A stretch of DNA of 64,000 nt from NCBI GenBank assembly GCA_028571685.1, contig CM053143.1:997501-1061500 (forward strand), written 5' to 3'. The notes under the pieces were generated by a model, which saw only the letters and a program-made list of their open reading frames with translations, was not told where the DNA came from and ran no database searches. Shown in pieces: positions 10,205-20,799 of the stretch; position 1 is the stretch's first letter; every line of letters begins with the position of its first letter. The DNA is from Heterohyrax brucei (lineage: Eukaryota; Chordata; Mammalia; Hyracoidea; Procaviidae). The position numbers were made by a program, and so were the translations under genes.

Positions 10205-11690
10205 AAGGTGTGATGCCAGGAATCACAAATTGAAGAGGAATAATGTCACATTGATTATCAGAAAGAACATTTCAAGATCCATCCTGCAGTACAACACAGT
10301 CAATGATAGGATAATATCTGTATACCTCCAAGGAAGATTGGTTAATAAGACTATTATTCAAATTTCTACGCCAATCACTAATGTCAAAAATGAGGAAACT
10401 GAGTATCTTTACCAACTTCTGCAGTCTGAAATTGATTGAACTTGCAATCAGGATGGACTGATTATTACTGGAGATTGGAATGCAGAAGTTGGAAACAAAG
10501 AAGGATTGGTGGTTGAAAAATGAGGCCTTGGTGGTAGAAATGATGTCAGAGATTACATAATCGAAGTTCACAGGACTAGTGACTTCTTCATAGCAGATAC
10601 CTTTGTTAAATAACATAAACAGTGACTATACAGGTAGACCTTACCAGATGGAAAAAACAGGAATCAGATCAGCTGCATACATAGAAAGAGATGATGGAGA
10701 ACCTCAATATCATTAGTCAGAACAAGGTGAGGAGCCAACCAGGGAGGAACGGACAATCAAGTTCAAGTTGAAGAAAAGTGAAACAGATCTGTGACTTTGG
10801 ACTTGTTATCAGGAGAACAACCTTGGGTAATATCCCACCTGAATGGGGAGTTCATCTCAAGAATAGATTTGGTGCATTGAATGCTAGTGACAGAAGACCA
10901 GAGAAGTTGTGGGGAGATTTCAAAGATACCAACACAAGCCAAGCCAAGTGCCGTCGAGTCGGATCCGACTTGGTCGCCATGAGTCATGAGACCAACACAA
11001 AGAAAGCAAAAAAGTCATTAAAGGGACAGGAAAGAGAGAAAAGACCAAAACAGAGACTTGGAAACTTGTGCTTGAACTTAAGGTAGCTAAAACACAGAGG
11101 TAGAAATGGTGAGGTGAAAGACCTGAACAGAAAATTTCAAAGGGTGTCTCAGGAAGACAAGATGCAGTATTACAATGAAATGTGCGGAGACCTCGCCTTA
11201 GACAACCAGAAAGGAAGAACATGCTTGACATTTCTCAAGCCGGAAGAACTGAAGAAAAACTTCAACCTGGGAGTTGCAGTTTTCAAGGATTCTATGGGCA
11301 AAATATTGATTAACACAGGAAACATCAAAAAAAGATAGAAGGTACATACAGAGTCACTGTACCTCCCCCAAATAAAAAGAAATGTAAACATTCGTTCGTT
11401 ATAGAAGTGGCATATGGTTGAGAACTACTGGTATTGAAGGGAGATGTTCAGGATGCAGTTAGGGCGTTAGAAGGCTTCAGGAATTGATAGAGTACCAGTT
11501 GAGATAGTTCAGCAGATGGATGCAGTACTACAGGTGTTCACTTGTCTATACCAAGAAATTTGGAAGACAGCTGTCCGGACGTGTGAATGGAGGACATCCG
11601 TGTATGTGCCGGTTCCAGAAGTGATCCAGAAGAATTCAGAAATTATCTAACAGTATCATTAGTGTATATCCTGTGTCATCCCTTCAATCT
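10205..11690 (+). mobile_element. RTE-type LINE, 5' part (endonuclease and start of reverse transcriptase)
   Basis: Open segments on + read in RTE order. An endonuclease region around 10280-10600 includes an 'IITGDWNAEVG'-like motif (10459-10491), the GDWNA block of APE-type nucleases. A linker with 'NRFGALNASD' follows, then from 11114 'NEMCGDLALDNQKGRT', then RT block starts up to 'VPVEIVQQ' and 'EIWKTA' (about 11480-11570). Stops and frameshifts break the frame. It ends inside the RT domain where an antisense RTE 3' copy begins. A 53-bp SINE-tail insertion sits inside it at 10938-10990. Confidence 0.75.
10928..11000 (-). repeat. 53-bp SINE/RTE tail insertion with 10-bp target-site duplication
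   Basis: ACCAACACAA is at 10928-10937 and again, identical, at 10991-11000. Between them, 10938-10990 is antisense SINE/RTE 3' end (gccaagccaagtgccgtcga, then gtcggatccgacttggtcgc). The insert interrupts an RTE reading frame that otherwise continues on both sides, which independently supports insertion. Confidence 0.85.
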
Positions 11691-12600
11691 TTGTTATGTT
11701 TGAGCCCATTGTTGCAGTCTATCTGTCTTGTTGAGAGTCTCACTCTTCTTCACTGATCCTCCACTTTACCAAGCATGATGATGTCCTTCTCCAGGGACCT
11801 GTCCCACCTGATAATGTGTCCAAAGTACATGAGACAAAGTCTTACCATGCTTGTTTCCAAGGAGCGCTCTGTATGTTTTCCAAGACAGGCCTGTTTGTTT
11901 TTCTGGGAGTCCATGGTGTTTTCAGTATCCTTTACCAGCACCGTAATTCAAAGGTATCAGTTCGTCTTCTGTCTTCTTTATTCATTGTCCAGCTTTTATA
12001 TGCGTGCCTTAGTCCTCAAAGTGACAGCTTCACTTTTTAATGTTTTAAAGAGATCTATTGACGCAGATTTGCACAAAGCAATACATTGTTTGATTTCCTG
12101 GTTGTTGCTTCCATTAGCGTTAATTATAGAGCCAAGTAAAGTGAAATCCTTGACAGCGTCAGTCTTTCTCCATGTATCATGGTGTTGCTTACCGGTCCAG
12201 TCATGAGGATCTGTGTTGTCTTTATGCTGAGATGTAATCCATAATGAAGGCTATGGTCTTTGATCTTCGTCATTAAGTGCTTCCAGTCCTCTTCACTTTG
12301 AGCAAACAAGATTGTGTCATCTGTATATCACGTGTTGTTAATGAGCCTCCCACCAATCCTAATGACACATTCTCCTTCATATAGTCCAGCTTCTCGTATT
12401 ATTTGCCAAACATAAAGATTGAGTAAGTGTAGTAAAAGAATGCAACCCAGAGGCACACCTTCCCTGATTTTAAATCATGAACTAGTGTCCCTTTGTTCTG
12501 TTTGAAAGACTGCTTCTGGGTCTTTGAAGGGCTGCATTTCTTTGACTGCACCATGCTGTGTGTGTTTTGACAAAGGGAGCATAATTTCACAGGTCATAGA
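11691..12600 (-). mobile_element. RTE-type LINE, 3' part on the antisense strand
   Basis: Read on the minus strand from 12600 down, it has the RT catalytic box as YTDDTILF (codons near 12342-12306, just after an in-frame stop). Then comes an 'EDWKHLMTKIKDH'-like thumb, 'TTQILMTGPVSN', and 'YFGHIIRWDRSLEKDIIMLG' near the C terminus (11750-11850). The 3' tail lies at 11694 ('gagcccattgttgcagtc' on +). It abuts the sense RTE copy. The layout is not twin priming, because the 3' end of the minus copy lies at the junction; insertion of one copy into another fits better. Confidence 0.75.
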
Positions 12601-12639
12601 TACGTAACTGTCTGGTATTTTAGTATCTGTGTATGGGAC

Positions 12640-12693
12640 AGTATCTGTGAGTCAGAATCAACTGGATGGCATTGAGATTGGTTTTTGGTTTTG
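12640..12693 (+). repeat. SINE 3' tail fragment
   Basis: 'gtgagtcagaatcaactgga' then 'tggcattgagattggttttt' is the 3' end of the short-form SINE without its head. Confidence 0.6.
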
Positions 12694-12729
12694 GTATATA
12701 TGGCCGTACTATAATCATTAGAAAATTCT

Positions 12730-12900
12730 TGGGTTGTGCCAGGGGTTTGCAGTTAGCTGCTGATCTGATGATTGGTGGTACAAATCAACCCAGCAGCAAG
12801 AAAAAAGGCCTGGTGCTCTCTTTTCCTGAGTATTACAGGCTAAGAAAATCCTATGGAGCAGCTTTGTTCGGTATCATGTGGGGTCACCGAGAGAGGGGCA
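12730..12900 (+). repeat. afrotherian SINE, diverged
   Basis: Contains 'gcctggtgctctcttttcct' and 'aagaaaatcctatggagcag', body landmarks of the long-form SINE, in sense orientation. The head is decayed. Confidence 0.55.
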
Positions 12901-12960
12901 CACATGAGGGCAGGTATGCAACAGTAACAGTAACAGGCATATTGCTTTAACAGCTTGGTG

Positions 12961-13140
12961 TTGGTAGGTGCCGTGGTGTCACTTCCAACTCATAATGACC
13001 CTGTGAACAACAGAACGAGACACTGCCTAGTCCGGTGCCGTGTCCACAATAATGTTTATGCTTAAGCCCATTGTTGCAGCCTCTGTGCCAACCTTCTCGT
13101 TGAGGGTCTTCCCCCCTTTTCGCTGACCCTTTCGCTTAGA
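12961..13140 (-). mobile_element. RTE/SINE 3' tail fragment
   Basis: 'ttggtaggtgccgtggtgtc' to 'gcccattgttgcagcctctg' and 'gttgagggtcttccccc' is the antisense of the RTE 3' end, the same segment as the start of the copy at 11694. Confidence 0.65.
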
Positions 13141-13336
13141 ACATGCTTTTGAACCATGTATCTCTTTATCATTGTGGAAGGTTATGTTACTGCTTCCATT
13201 CCAGCAATGAGAGATTTTAAAGCCCATTAAATGTGATTTTCCCAGAGTCATTCGGCTGGTAAAATGTGGGCTGTCAAGTTCAGTTTTCCTTGCCGGCTCG
13301 TCTCCTGTTGTTTCTTTATGGGCACGATTACAGTAT

Positions 13337-13490
13337 AGAGCCCTGGTGGTGCACGGGGTAGGAGCTACAGCTGCTAATCGAAAGGTTGGCCGTTGGAACT
13401 ACAGTGGCTCCTTGGAAATCCTGCAGAGGCCATTGTGCTCTGTCCTGTAGGGTCTTTGTGGGTCACAGTCAACTCAGTGGCAAAACCAAA
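13337..13490 (+). repeat. afrotherian tRNA-derived SINE, short form
   Basis: Sense copy from 'gagccctggtggtgcacggg' to 'caactcagtggcaaaaccaa'. Its tail lies about 2 bp from an antisense copy, giving a tail-to-tail inverted pair. Confidence 0.88.
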
Positions 13491-13492
13491 TC

Positions 13493-13649
13493 AAACCCAC
13501 TGTGGTCGAGTTGATTCCAACTTACAGTGACCCTATAAAACAGAGTTAGAACTGCTCCATACTTTCCAGGGAGCACCTGGCATATTCAAACTGCTGGCCT
13601 TTGGGTTAGGAGCTATAGCACTTAACTACTATGCCACCAGGGTTTCCCA
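13493..13649 (-). repeat. afrotherian tRNA-derived SINE, short form
   Basis: Antisense copy from 'aaacccactgtggtcgagtt' to 'actatgccaccagggtttcc', directly after the sense copy at 13337-13490. Confidence 0.9.
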
Positions 13650-14254
13650 GTTTTTTTTTTTTTTAACCATAGCATAACAATAGGGAGATAGATGTGCTCT
13701 GAAGAACACAGGGGGTTTTTAAGAAGGTATTTGTCTCTCCTAGACCTAATGTATGCTGCCCTTTGGGATTTTTTTCCTTGAGAAGACACAGGTGTTAGAG
13801 CCACGAGCAGCACAGCTTCTAAGTGAGTGAGAGAAAATGATTGTGTCCTGCCATGGCAATGTTTAAGGAGTTGTTCAAGCCACTGTGTTGAAAGGTCACC
13901 TAATTAAAGTGGTTAGCATCCTTGTATGGACAATCAGAGATTGATATTTAAGCTGCTTTTTCTTTTGTGTGTGTGTGTGTAAATTTATTGGAAAGGATAC
14001 CAAGGAACTTGTCAGATCTCTTCTATATTTCAAACAAAGAATCCCACTACTGCACCCCAATTTTGGCTCCTTGTTTCAGAGAAGTAATCTAAATTCTATC
14101 AAAAATAAGTGTATTTATATCATCATGCTAGCTATTAAAAATAACTATAATTTCTTTTCTTGAACACTGGGTATTTTGAGCTACTGGCGTTAGTAAATGA
14201 GGGATATATTTGAAGGTTTCATTTTTTTCCCTTTGACATCTCAAATTTAAATCT
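13650..14254. other. intron with short GT run, otherwise nothing recognised
   Basis: A short (GT)n lies at about 13966-13980. No other feature is supported. Confidence 0.4.
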
Positions 14255-15235
14255 GATTAAAGACATCTTAGACCTACTGGGTCTAAAACACAGCTCTTTA
14301 TCTTACTCCGTACCACCAGTCTACTTCTACAGTCTTTCTGAATTCACTTAATAGTGACCACAGTGTTCAGTTGCTCAAGCCATAAACTTTAGTGTTATCT
14401 TGAGTTCCTCTCCTACAATCCATCAGCCAGCTGTGTTGAATTTACCTGTAGAAAACATCCAGATTTTGACCACTTCTCACCCAATTCCATTTCCAAAGCA
14501 GGACACCAGTGTGTTTCATCTGAATGTTTGCAGTAGCCTTCTACCTGATCTCCCTGCTTCTATCCTGGACTCTTTTCGTACACTGTCATCAACCCAGAAG
14601 CCAAACTGACCACCTTTAACCTGAGTCAGCTCAGATCACTGCTCGTATCACTAGTGTGAGAACCCTCCATCTCTTTCAAGTGAATGCCAGTTAATTTTCT
14701 GTATCTAACCAGGACCAAACATTATAGCTGCTGTTACGTCCATGACCTCATTCCCTTACAATTTCTGTCCCCCGTTCTCTCTGGAAGAGCCATGCTGTCT
14801 CTCCTGTCCCTCCAGCACACCAGGCTTGCTCTGCCTGGCCCTTTCTACCAGGCCTCTGCCTGGAATGTTCGTGCCCCACACTGCTCGCTGGGTAAGTGCT
14901 TGCCCCAGATTGCGTATTGGTTAAGTGCTCTGACTCATGCCCTCGCTTCCTGCAAATGGCCCAAACGCCCCTTTTTGGTGAGGCCTTCCTGACAGTGATT
15001 CTTGGGTTCCTCATTCCTTTACCCTACTGCCTTTTTGTTTTTATGTACTTAGCCATTACATATATTTACCTTTCAGTTCTATTTTTTGTCTGTTTCTCTT
15101 CCTAGACTATATATATTCCAAGAAGTCAGGGATTTTGGTCTGTTTTTTGACAGCTATATCTCTAGTCCCTAGAGCAGTGCATAATAACGCATAGAGGGAC
15201 TCTACAAATACTGACTGATTGTTTACTTATTAAAT
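14255..15235 (+). mobile_element. L2 LINE, 3' end
   Basis: Sense-order L2 landmarks run through almost 1 kb: 'gttgctcaagccataaactt', 'cctctgcctggaatgttcg', 'gaggccttcctgacagtg', then 'agtccctagagcagtgcata'. A small unrelated or SINE-like stretch ('tattggttaagtgctctgac') interrupts it near 14918. Ancient and pan-mammalian. Confidence 0.75.
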
Positions 15236-15553
15236 CACAAGTTATTTCTTTATTGCATTTTATGTGTCAGGCCTTGTGTTAGGCATTAAGATACTATATA
15301 AGTATAATCTTATGAAATGTGAGTCTTACTAAAATACAGTTAACTATATTATTTGGATTTGAGCTGAGGGAGACATGAGTTAATTTCAGCTTAATCACTT
15401 TCAGCTTGAGGTATATGATGTTGATTTAAACAAATTTTCCGAAAACAAAAGTTCTTTTAGGTGCAAAACCATTTTCATACAAGTAAAGTAGCTATAGTAA
15501 CTATTGTTTTATTTCAAGTATTTCTCCCGGTCTCTCCCATTTTTCTTTTCCAG
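15236..15553 (+). other. GUCY1B1: intron end with splice acceptor of the exon at 15554
   Basis: The intron ends in a long pyrimidine tract (about 15525-15551, TCTCCC then TTTTTCTTTTCC) and CAG at 15551-15553. Confidence 0.8.
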
Positions 15554-15654
15554 GAAAGAGGCACAATTAGATGAAGAAGGACAGTTCCTTGTCCGAATAA
15601 TATATGATGATTCTAAAACCTATGATTTGGTTGCTGCTGCAAGCAAAGTTCTCA
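15554..15654 (+). CDS. GUCY1B1: GUCY1B1 coding exon (H-NOX domain, residues ~26-60)
   Basis: This 101-bp exon (probably the third coding exon) encodes KEAQLDEEG through [10 protein letters not shown], part of the heme-nitric oxide/oxygen binding (H-NOX) domain of the soluble guanylate cyclase beta-1 subunit. It starts with the third base of a codon shared with the upstream exon, which is outside the window, and ends with the first base of the Asn60 codon. The acceptor is TTTTCCAG|G and the donor is A|GTAAGT, a near-ideal 5' splice site. The next exon supplies 'AT' to finish Asn60, so phases match. The sequence agrees with my memory of the mammalian protein without change. Confidence 0.97.
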
Positions 15655-15852
15655 GTAAGTTGAATGTAACGTTCCTTCTTTGGAACACAATGTGTATGGT
15701 TCAAGGGGGCATTGCATGGCTGTGTATATTGTGTGCTGCACATAGGTCACGTATTGCTCTGTATGTTGTGGCAGAGAGGACATTCACATCTACTGTTAGG
15801 CTCGGGCTGTGCTGAGTTGTATTTTTTCTTTTATAAGTTCTTGAGGGAAAGT

Positions 15853-16013
15853 GGGAAACCCTGGTGGCATACTGGTTAAGTGCTCTGTCTGCTAAACCAA
15901 AAAGTCTGCAGTTCATATCTGCCAGGTGCTCCTTGGAAACTCTTATGGAGCAGCTCTGTTCTGTACTGTTGCTATGAGTTGGAATTGCCTTGACAGCAGT
16001 GGGTTTGGTTTTT
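15853..16013 (+). repeat. afrotherian tRNA-derived SINE, short form
   Basis: Sense copy from 'gggaaaccctggtggcatac' to 'gacagcagtgggtttggttt', in the intron between the first two visible exons. Confidence 0.92.
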
Positions 16014-16399
16014 TTAGTTTTAGGGAAAGTGTGCTCTTTGTCCTTTTCTCAGAGGAAGCCACACATTGGGGAAGGAAGATGTAGTTGATATTTAATGTCG
16101 TAATTTTGGTTACAGTGTCAAAAATGTAGTCATTTCACAAGTGTGGTGGTATGCAGAGAATATGACCCTCAAATCTCATTTACAACCTCAAGTTATGTTA
16201 GCTGTTGGTAAAGGTAGCAGGAGATGGAAGTCTGCATCAGACAGAGCTCATGCTGGAGAAGGCACAGTTCAAAGACTTCATGGAGGAAAAGTTCTAAAAA
16301 TAGTATCATAACTTATCCCACGGTGCTTAATTTATCACTAGGCTGCTGCTTGGCTAGAAAAGGCTGAAGAGTTTTATAGAAGCAAGTGTGTCCATAGCA
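16014..16399. other. intron, weak LTR-like similarity only
   Basis: 'gtgtggtggtatgcagagaa' near 16141 faintly resembles the start of MLT1-type LTRs. Too weak to call. Confidence 0.25.
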
Positions 16400-17010
16400 G
16401 AACACAAAAATTACCAAAGAAGAATGGCAAATGGTTAATAATAAGAAAAATATTCACCCTCATTAATAACAAAAATGCAAACAGATAAGAGACAACTTTT
16501 CTCATATAGATTTGGCAGGTTTTAAATTAAGCAATAGTACAATTGAGGGCAGTAAAAAGGGAAATCTAGTGCGTTTTTAGTATGACAGTAAATTAAGACA
16601 AACTTTTTAGAGAACAATTTGGCAACCTGAATCAGTGTGTCTTGTTGGTTTGTTTTTAGATTGAAACCCTGAAGGAGTTCTTAAATGAATTACTGGATTT
16701 CTTTGTGTAAAGATTTATGTATGTTTTCATGATAGTTACTTATATTGTCAAAAATGGGAACAGCTCACATTTCCAAGAAGTTGTTAGTTAAAGAAATTGT
16801 TACATTCATAAATAGAATAAAATGACTAACAGATATTACAGATAATATTTGAAAACTTTAGAAAGTATTTATGATAAGATGTTAAGAAGAAGTGGCTGTA
16901 GGAGTACAAACTGTTAACAACTTATTAAATACACGTGTTTATATACAGAAAAATCTGGGAAGAAGATAGATGCATGAAGATGTTTAATAGTTGTGTGCAT
17001 TCTCGACTAA
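16400..17010 (+). mobile_element. ancient L1 3' end, sense strand
   Basis: It has the order of landmarks found in old mammalian L1 ORF2 C-termini and 3' ends: 'agagaacaatttggcaacct', then 'aaaaatgggaacagctcaca', then 'gttaaagaaattgttacatt', then 'taagatgttaagaagaagtg'. It is heavily diverged, much older than the antisense L1s further on, and the only long sense-strand L1 piece in the window. Confidence 0.6.
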
Positions 17011-17320
17011 ATTTGATTTTTCAGAATAAGATGAGAAATACATTAAAATATTATTTTTTACAAAGCTCAAAATTAAGTAGTTTGGCTTGGCAGCTGAGAG
17101 ACTAATTGCTTTTCTTAGAGGCATAAATTTATACTGCTAACACCCGTGTCGTCGTCCCTGTTTCATTATTTTGTTCTAGTCAGAGTTTTTTCATGTGACT
17201 CATGGCCATTCTGTATAAAATTGAGAGTTTTAAATTGTCTTAATTTACACTTCTTAAAAAAATCCTTCTGATAACAATACTCCACCTATAATATGTCTTT
17301 CTCTCAAACCTATAAAATAG

Positions 17321-17439
17321 ATCTTAATGCTGGAGAAATCCTCCAAATGTTTGGAAAGATGTTTTTTGTCTTTTGTCAAGAATCTGGTTATGATACAATC
17401 TTGCGCGTCCTGGGATCTAATGTCCGAGAATTTCTACAG
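17321..17439 (+). CDS. GUCY1B1: GUCY1B1 coding exon (H-NOX domain, residues ~60-99)
   Basis: This 119-bp exon completes Asn60 and encodes [20 protein letters not shown] to NVREFLQ, the middle of the H-NOX heme fold. Cys78 (codon 17374-17376) is present; in the family this residue lies near the heme and has been linked to redox/nitrosothiol desensitisation of the enzyme. The acceptor is AAAATAG|AT and has an unusually poor pyrimidine tract (ACCTATAAAATAG), but an upstream CT-rich run at 17297-17310 may serve. The donor is CAG|GTAAGA. It ends on a codon boundary (phase 0), matching the next exon 35 kb downstream. Confidence 0.97.
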
Positions 17440-18860
17440 GTAAGAAATTTGGGGTCCTATAGTTAAAAGTTCTGAATCTGTAGTAATAGTCTATAGAATA
17501 TATATTTTGAACTAACTGGAAGAGACTGTTTTGCTGTTGAAGTGACTTCATAGTGATCTTTTTGTAATTTACATGAAATCATAGTTTTTTGAATGTTCTT
17601 GAATACATTTTAGCAGTTTTGATTCATGATATTTTATTTTTTGATTGCTAGCATTGACTATGCAAGTGGGGAAAGAACAAGTAGAAATGAGCAAGTTGGA
17701 AAACAATGCATGACCTATTTCTGTCTGTTCATCTTTTTTTCTTTTGCTGGTTATACAGGCAAGTAGTTGTGGTTTCATATTTTAGAAGTATAGTATGGTC
17801 TTATTTTCTATTTGTGATACATCCTTTGCATAATACAGCTAAATGGTGTATCAGTATTTGTCAGATTGCCTCGTCAGCAGTGACTTACAAAGAGCTTGTT
17901 TAGGAAGAAGCTGTGTGACTTTCAGGTACTCGGTCACCAAAACAACTTTGAGAACCATTGTTCTCAGTTACATATTAATTAATCTACGGTAAAAAGGACA
18001 GTGGGAGGCCTTCCAAAGTCAGTTTCAAGTGAAATAAAAGACAAATCATGTCACCAACAGCTTTTGTTTTATACTCTTGTTAAAATTACGTTAAAAGTTT
18101 TTACTAATAAATTACACATTAGACTATTTCTGGGTTGACTGTACTATTTTAAGCATTGGCATTTATGAGACTCCCTTCTTGAAATGTGTTAACACTGAAA
18201 ATTATGTGGTTATTTGCAATGGATATTTCTAAACTAGCTGCTCAAAGAAGCCAGAATTTGCTGGAAAATGATGTCACTGCAATACTAGCTGAACCGAAGC
18301 CCAGTTTTGAGGGAATGTAAACTACTTTCACTCCAGCTGCATTATTGATTTAACAGCCAAAATAAGAACTTTAGTGTTTAATCAAAATGTCTGTTGTTTA
18401 CATAGTGACATTTTTGTTATAAACTTGAAACAGTGTTAAATCAAGATGAAAACTGGTTTGCAGCTCCTGCTATGGATTTACTACAGGTGTCAAAAAAAGC
18501 TGCTACTTCCAGATGAAGTAGCTGCCAGGAGACATTTAAATTAAAAATTAAGAGGTTGCATTTACATAGGTTGAAGTGTGGTACTTAGAAGTATTTTGAG
18601 ATGTTAGGATTTTGAATATACATGCTGTTTTTAATGTTTTCGTTGGTAATTGTAATCTCATCAGCCATATTTCAACTCTCAGGTTCTCCTTAATTTTAAA
18701 TTTCTGCCTCAGTGGATGTGTCTATGAAACAAAAAACATATATTCAACTGGTGTTTGGATCTACTCATCGTGGCCCTCTGGTGAAATTGTTCTAGGACAG
18801 CAGGAGAAAAGCATCTTTTGGGTGTTTTGCTATGTTTATCTGCAGCTGACCTGTCTGGCA
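17440..18860 (+). other. GUCY1B1: start of the 35-kb intron, nothing else recognised
   Basis: First part of the intron that separates Gln99 from Asn100. AT-rich, with no exon-like frame and no nameable repeat over about 1.4 kb, so it may be old unique intron. Confidence 0.4.
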
Positions 18861-19102
18861 GGGTAGCCGCTAGCCACATGTGAAATGAGATGTGTTCCGA
18901 ATATAAAATGTACTCTGAATTTCAAAGATGTATTACAGACAAAAAAATGCAAAATAGTTTATTGATAATGTTTGTATTGTTACATGTTAAAATCATCAAG
19001 TTTTCAAAATATTAGGTTATAATAAAATTACTTTTACCTGTTTTTCTTTTTAATGTAGCTGCTAGAAAATTTAGCATGACAAATGTGGCTCACATTATAG
19101 GG
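18861..19102. mobile_element. ancient hAT-type DNA transposon (non-autonomous, MER class)
   Basis: 'gtagccgctagccacatgtg' to 'gcatgacaaatgtggctcac' matches the long-known mammalian hAT element with internal 'ttacctgtttttctttttaa' and the paired 'agccacatgtg' and 'tgtggct' parts near its ends. Exact subfamily not determined. Confidence 0.6.
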
Positions 19103-19826
19103 ACTCACCTTTTGCTCTGACCAGATAGCATTGTTTCAAATACCTCAGAATCCTGGTTTTCTTCAAAGTCATTAGACAGTTTTAGTTAATACATGTTGAA
19201 ATCCCATTGCGTTTTGTTTTTTCCTTTTGGTAAGAAAATATGGTAGTGAGGAAGCTAGAAATTTAGAAAATTTTACAGTTTTTGTCAATATTACAGACTT
19301 TTGACCCAGATCTGTATTTGTTGTTCTGAAACTGCATATTGCAGTTGCATATTACAATTGCAAATTCAGTATCTTAAAATGCTGCTTTTGTTTACATTAG
19401 ATATTTATGTTACTGTTTGGTTAATTGTATATTAATTAAATGGACTTTTTGTGTATAAGTGACTACAAAGCAAGTGATTTTTCATAAATTCTTAAGAACC
19501 TAGGTTACATGCAAAATAGACATTTTGTTACATAAATGAATAAAATATTCTTCATGGTAAATTTCAGTATTTCACTAAACAGTGAGATAAGTCAGCTTCA
19601 TTTTAAAGTGACTTTGAAACTTTTTTCTCTCTCACCTCTTGTTTTTAATTAATTACCGAATACTGTCCGTTCCATTTCTTTAATACTAAGTTTTAGGAAT
19701 TCTGCCACTTTTCATTTTCTGCTCCCTGGGAAAGTCTGTAGTTATCTAGAGCTCGTCTCGCCTCGTAAGTCCTCCATCCTGTTCCTGTTACATAATTTCA
19801 TCATGTTTTTCTGAAACTCAACTATC
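19103..19826. other. intron, nothing recognised
   Basis: AT-rich intronic sequence up to the L1 insertion site. Confidence 0.4.
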
Positions 19827-20730
19827 TCACCATACCATTTTCTTTTTTTATTATGATTGAATGAAAATGTACATTCCCATATAAATTTGCATGCAAACCT
19901 ACATGCAGCTCCCACTGCTCTCCCTGCCCAGTGACAGCACACTCTCCCTCTCTGCTCCATACATGTCTTATCCTCCTGGTAGGGGATAACCTCCTCTCCA
20001 CCCACTCCCCTGCCTCCAGTAAGAGGTCAGCAGGACAACATCCTATAGAATCATAGAGTCTGCACATGATATGGTCACTGTGTTGCCAAGTCTAGTCCAT
20101 TCCTGTCTGAAGAGTTGACCTCCATTATGATTTATGGACAGAGGCAGCATCAGGGCCAGGGGTTCTGCTCCCAGGGGAACTCTGAGGCCCCTGGACCATC
20201 ACTTGTGGTCTTCTAGTGGAGATCTCAGGGTGCACCCCCTTTTATTCTTGTGTTGGTAGTGAGACTCAACTTCTTGAGCTCCATCACAACTATCACTAGT
20301 GGTGGCTGGGCACCATCTGTTTCTTCTGGTCAGAAGTTGATGTAGCCACCCACTCACTTGGGTCTGTCTGTCTTGTGGATTCTCTTTACCCCATGTTAAT
20401 TTTGCTCCTTGGTGACCATTTGTTCCTGCTGAGTTGGGGCCACTTGCTGTACCCTCAGATGGCAGCTTGGCAGCTTTTAAGACTCCAGATGCCACTCACC
20501 AATGTGGGGTGCAGAAGGCTATCTTAACAAGACACTAGTTGTGCCATTTGGCCTTGATTTGCCCTTAGAGCGAGGTCCCTGGCACCCCGCCCCAGCTACT
20601 CTGTCCTTGCAATATTGGGTTAAGATGTGAGGAGTCATCATATTATGTGGAAGTCCAGTTAATATTGATCTTCTTTCTAATGTGTGCTGTCACAGATTTC
20701 ACCCAACCAAATTTCTGTCAACTATTAAAC

Positions 20731-20768
20731 CCTCCCCACTTTGCCCTCCCTCCCTCCCTACCCTTGCA
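20731..20768 (-). other. L1-A 3' UTR purine-rich (G-run) tract
   Basis: The + strand reads CCCTCCCTCCCTCCCTACCC (about 20744-20763), so the L1 RNA strand has at least four G-triplets: a polypurine tract typical of mammalian L1 3' UTRs and able in principle to form a quadruplex. Confidence 0.6.
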
Positions 20769-20799
20769 GCCATCAAAGAGTTTTTTCTTCTACGCATGA

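Noticed and set aside
11775..12206. 143-codon + strand frame
   Set aside because: Lies opposite the antisense RTE copy whose minus-strand translation gives the real RTE motifs (YTDD, SLEKDI). It is a shadow.
11691..12600. Twin-priming inversion of one RTE insertion
   Set aside because: In twin priming the 3' end with its tail is at the outside of the insertion. Here the antisense copy's 3' end lies at the inner junction.
20731..20768. C-rich tracts in the L1 3' UTRs as CpG-island or promoter signals
   Set aside because: They are the antisense of the purine-rich tract present in most mammalian L1 3' UTRs and are explained by the elements.
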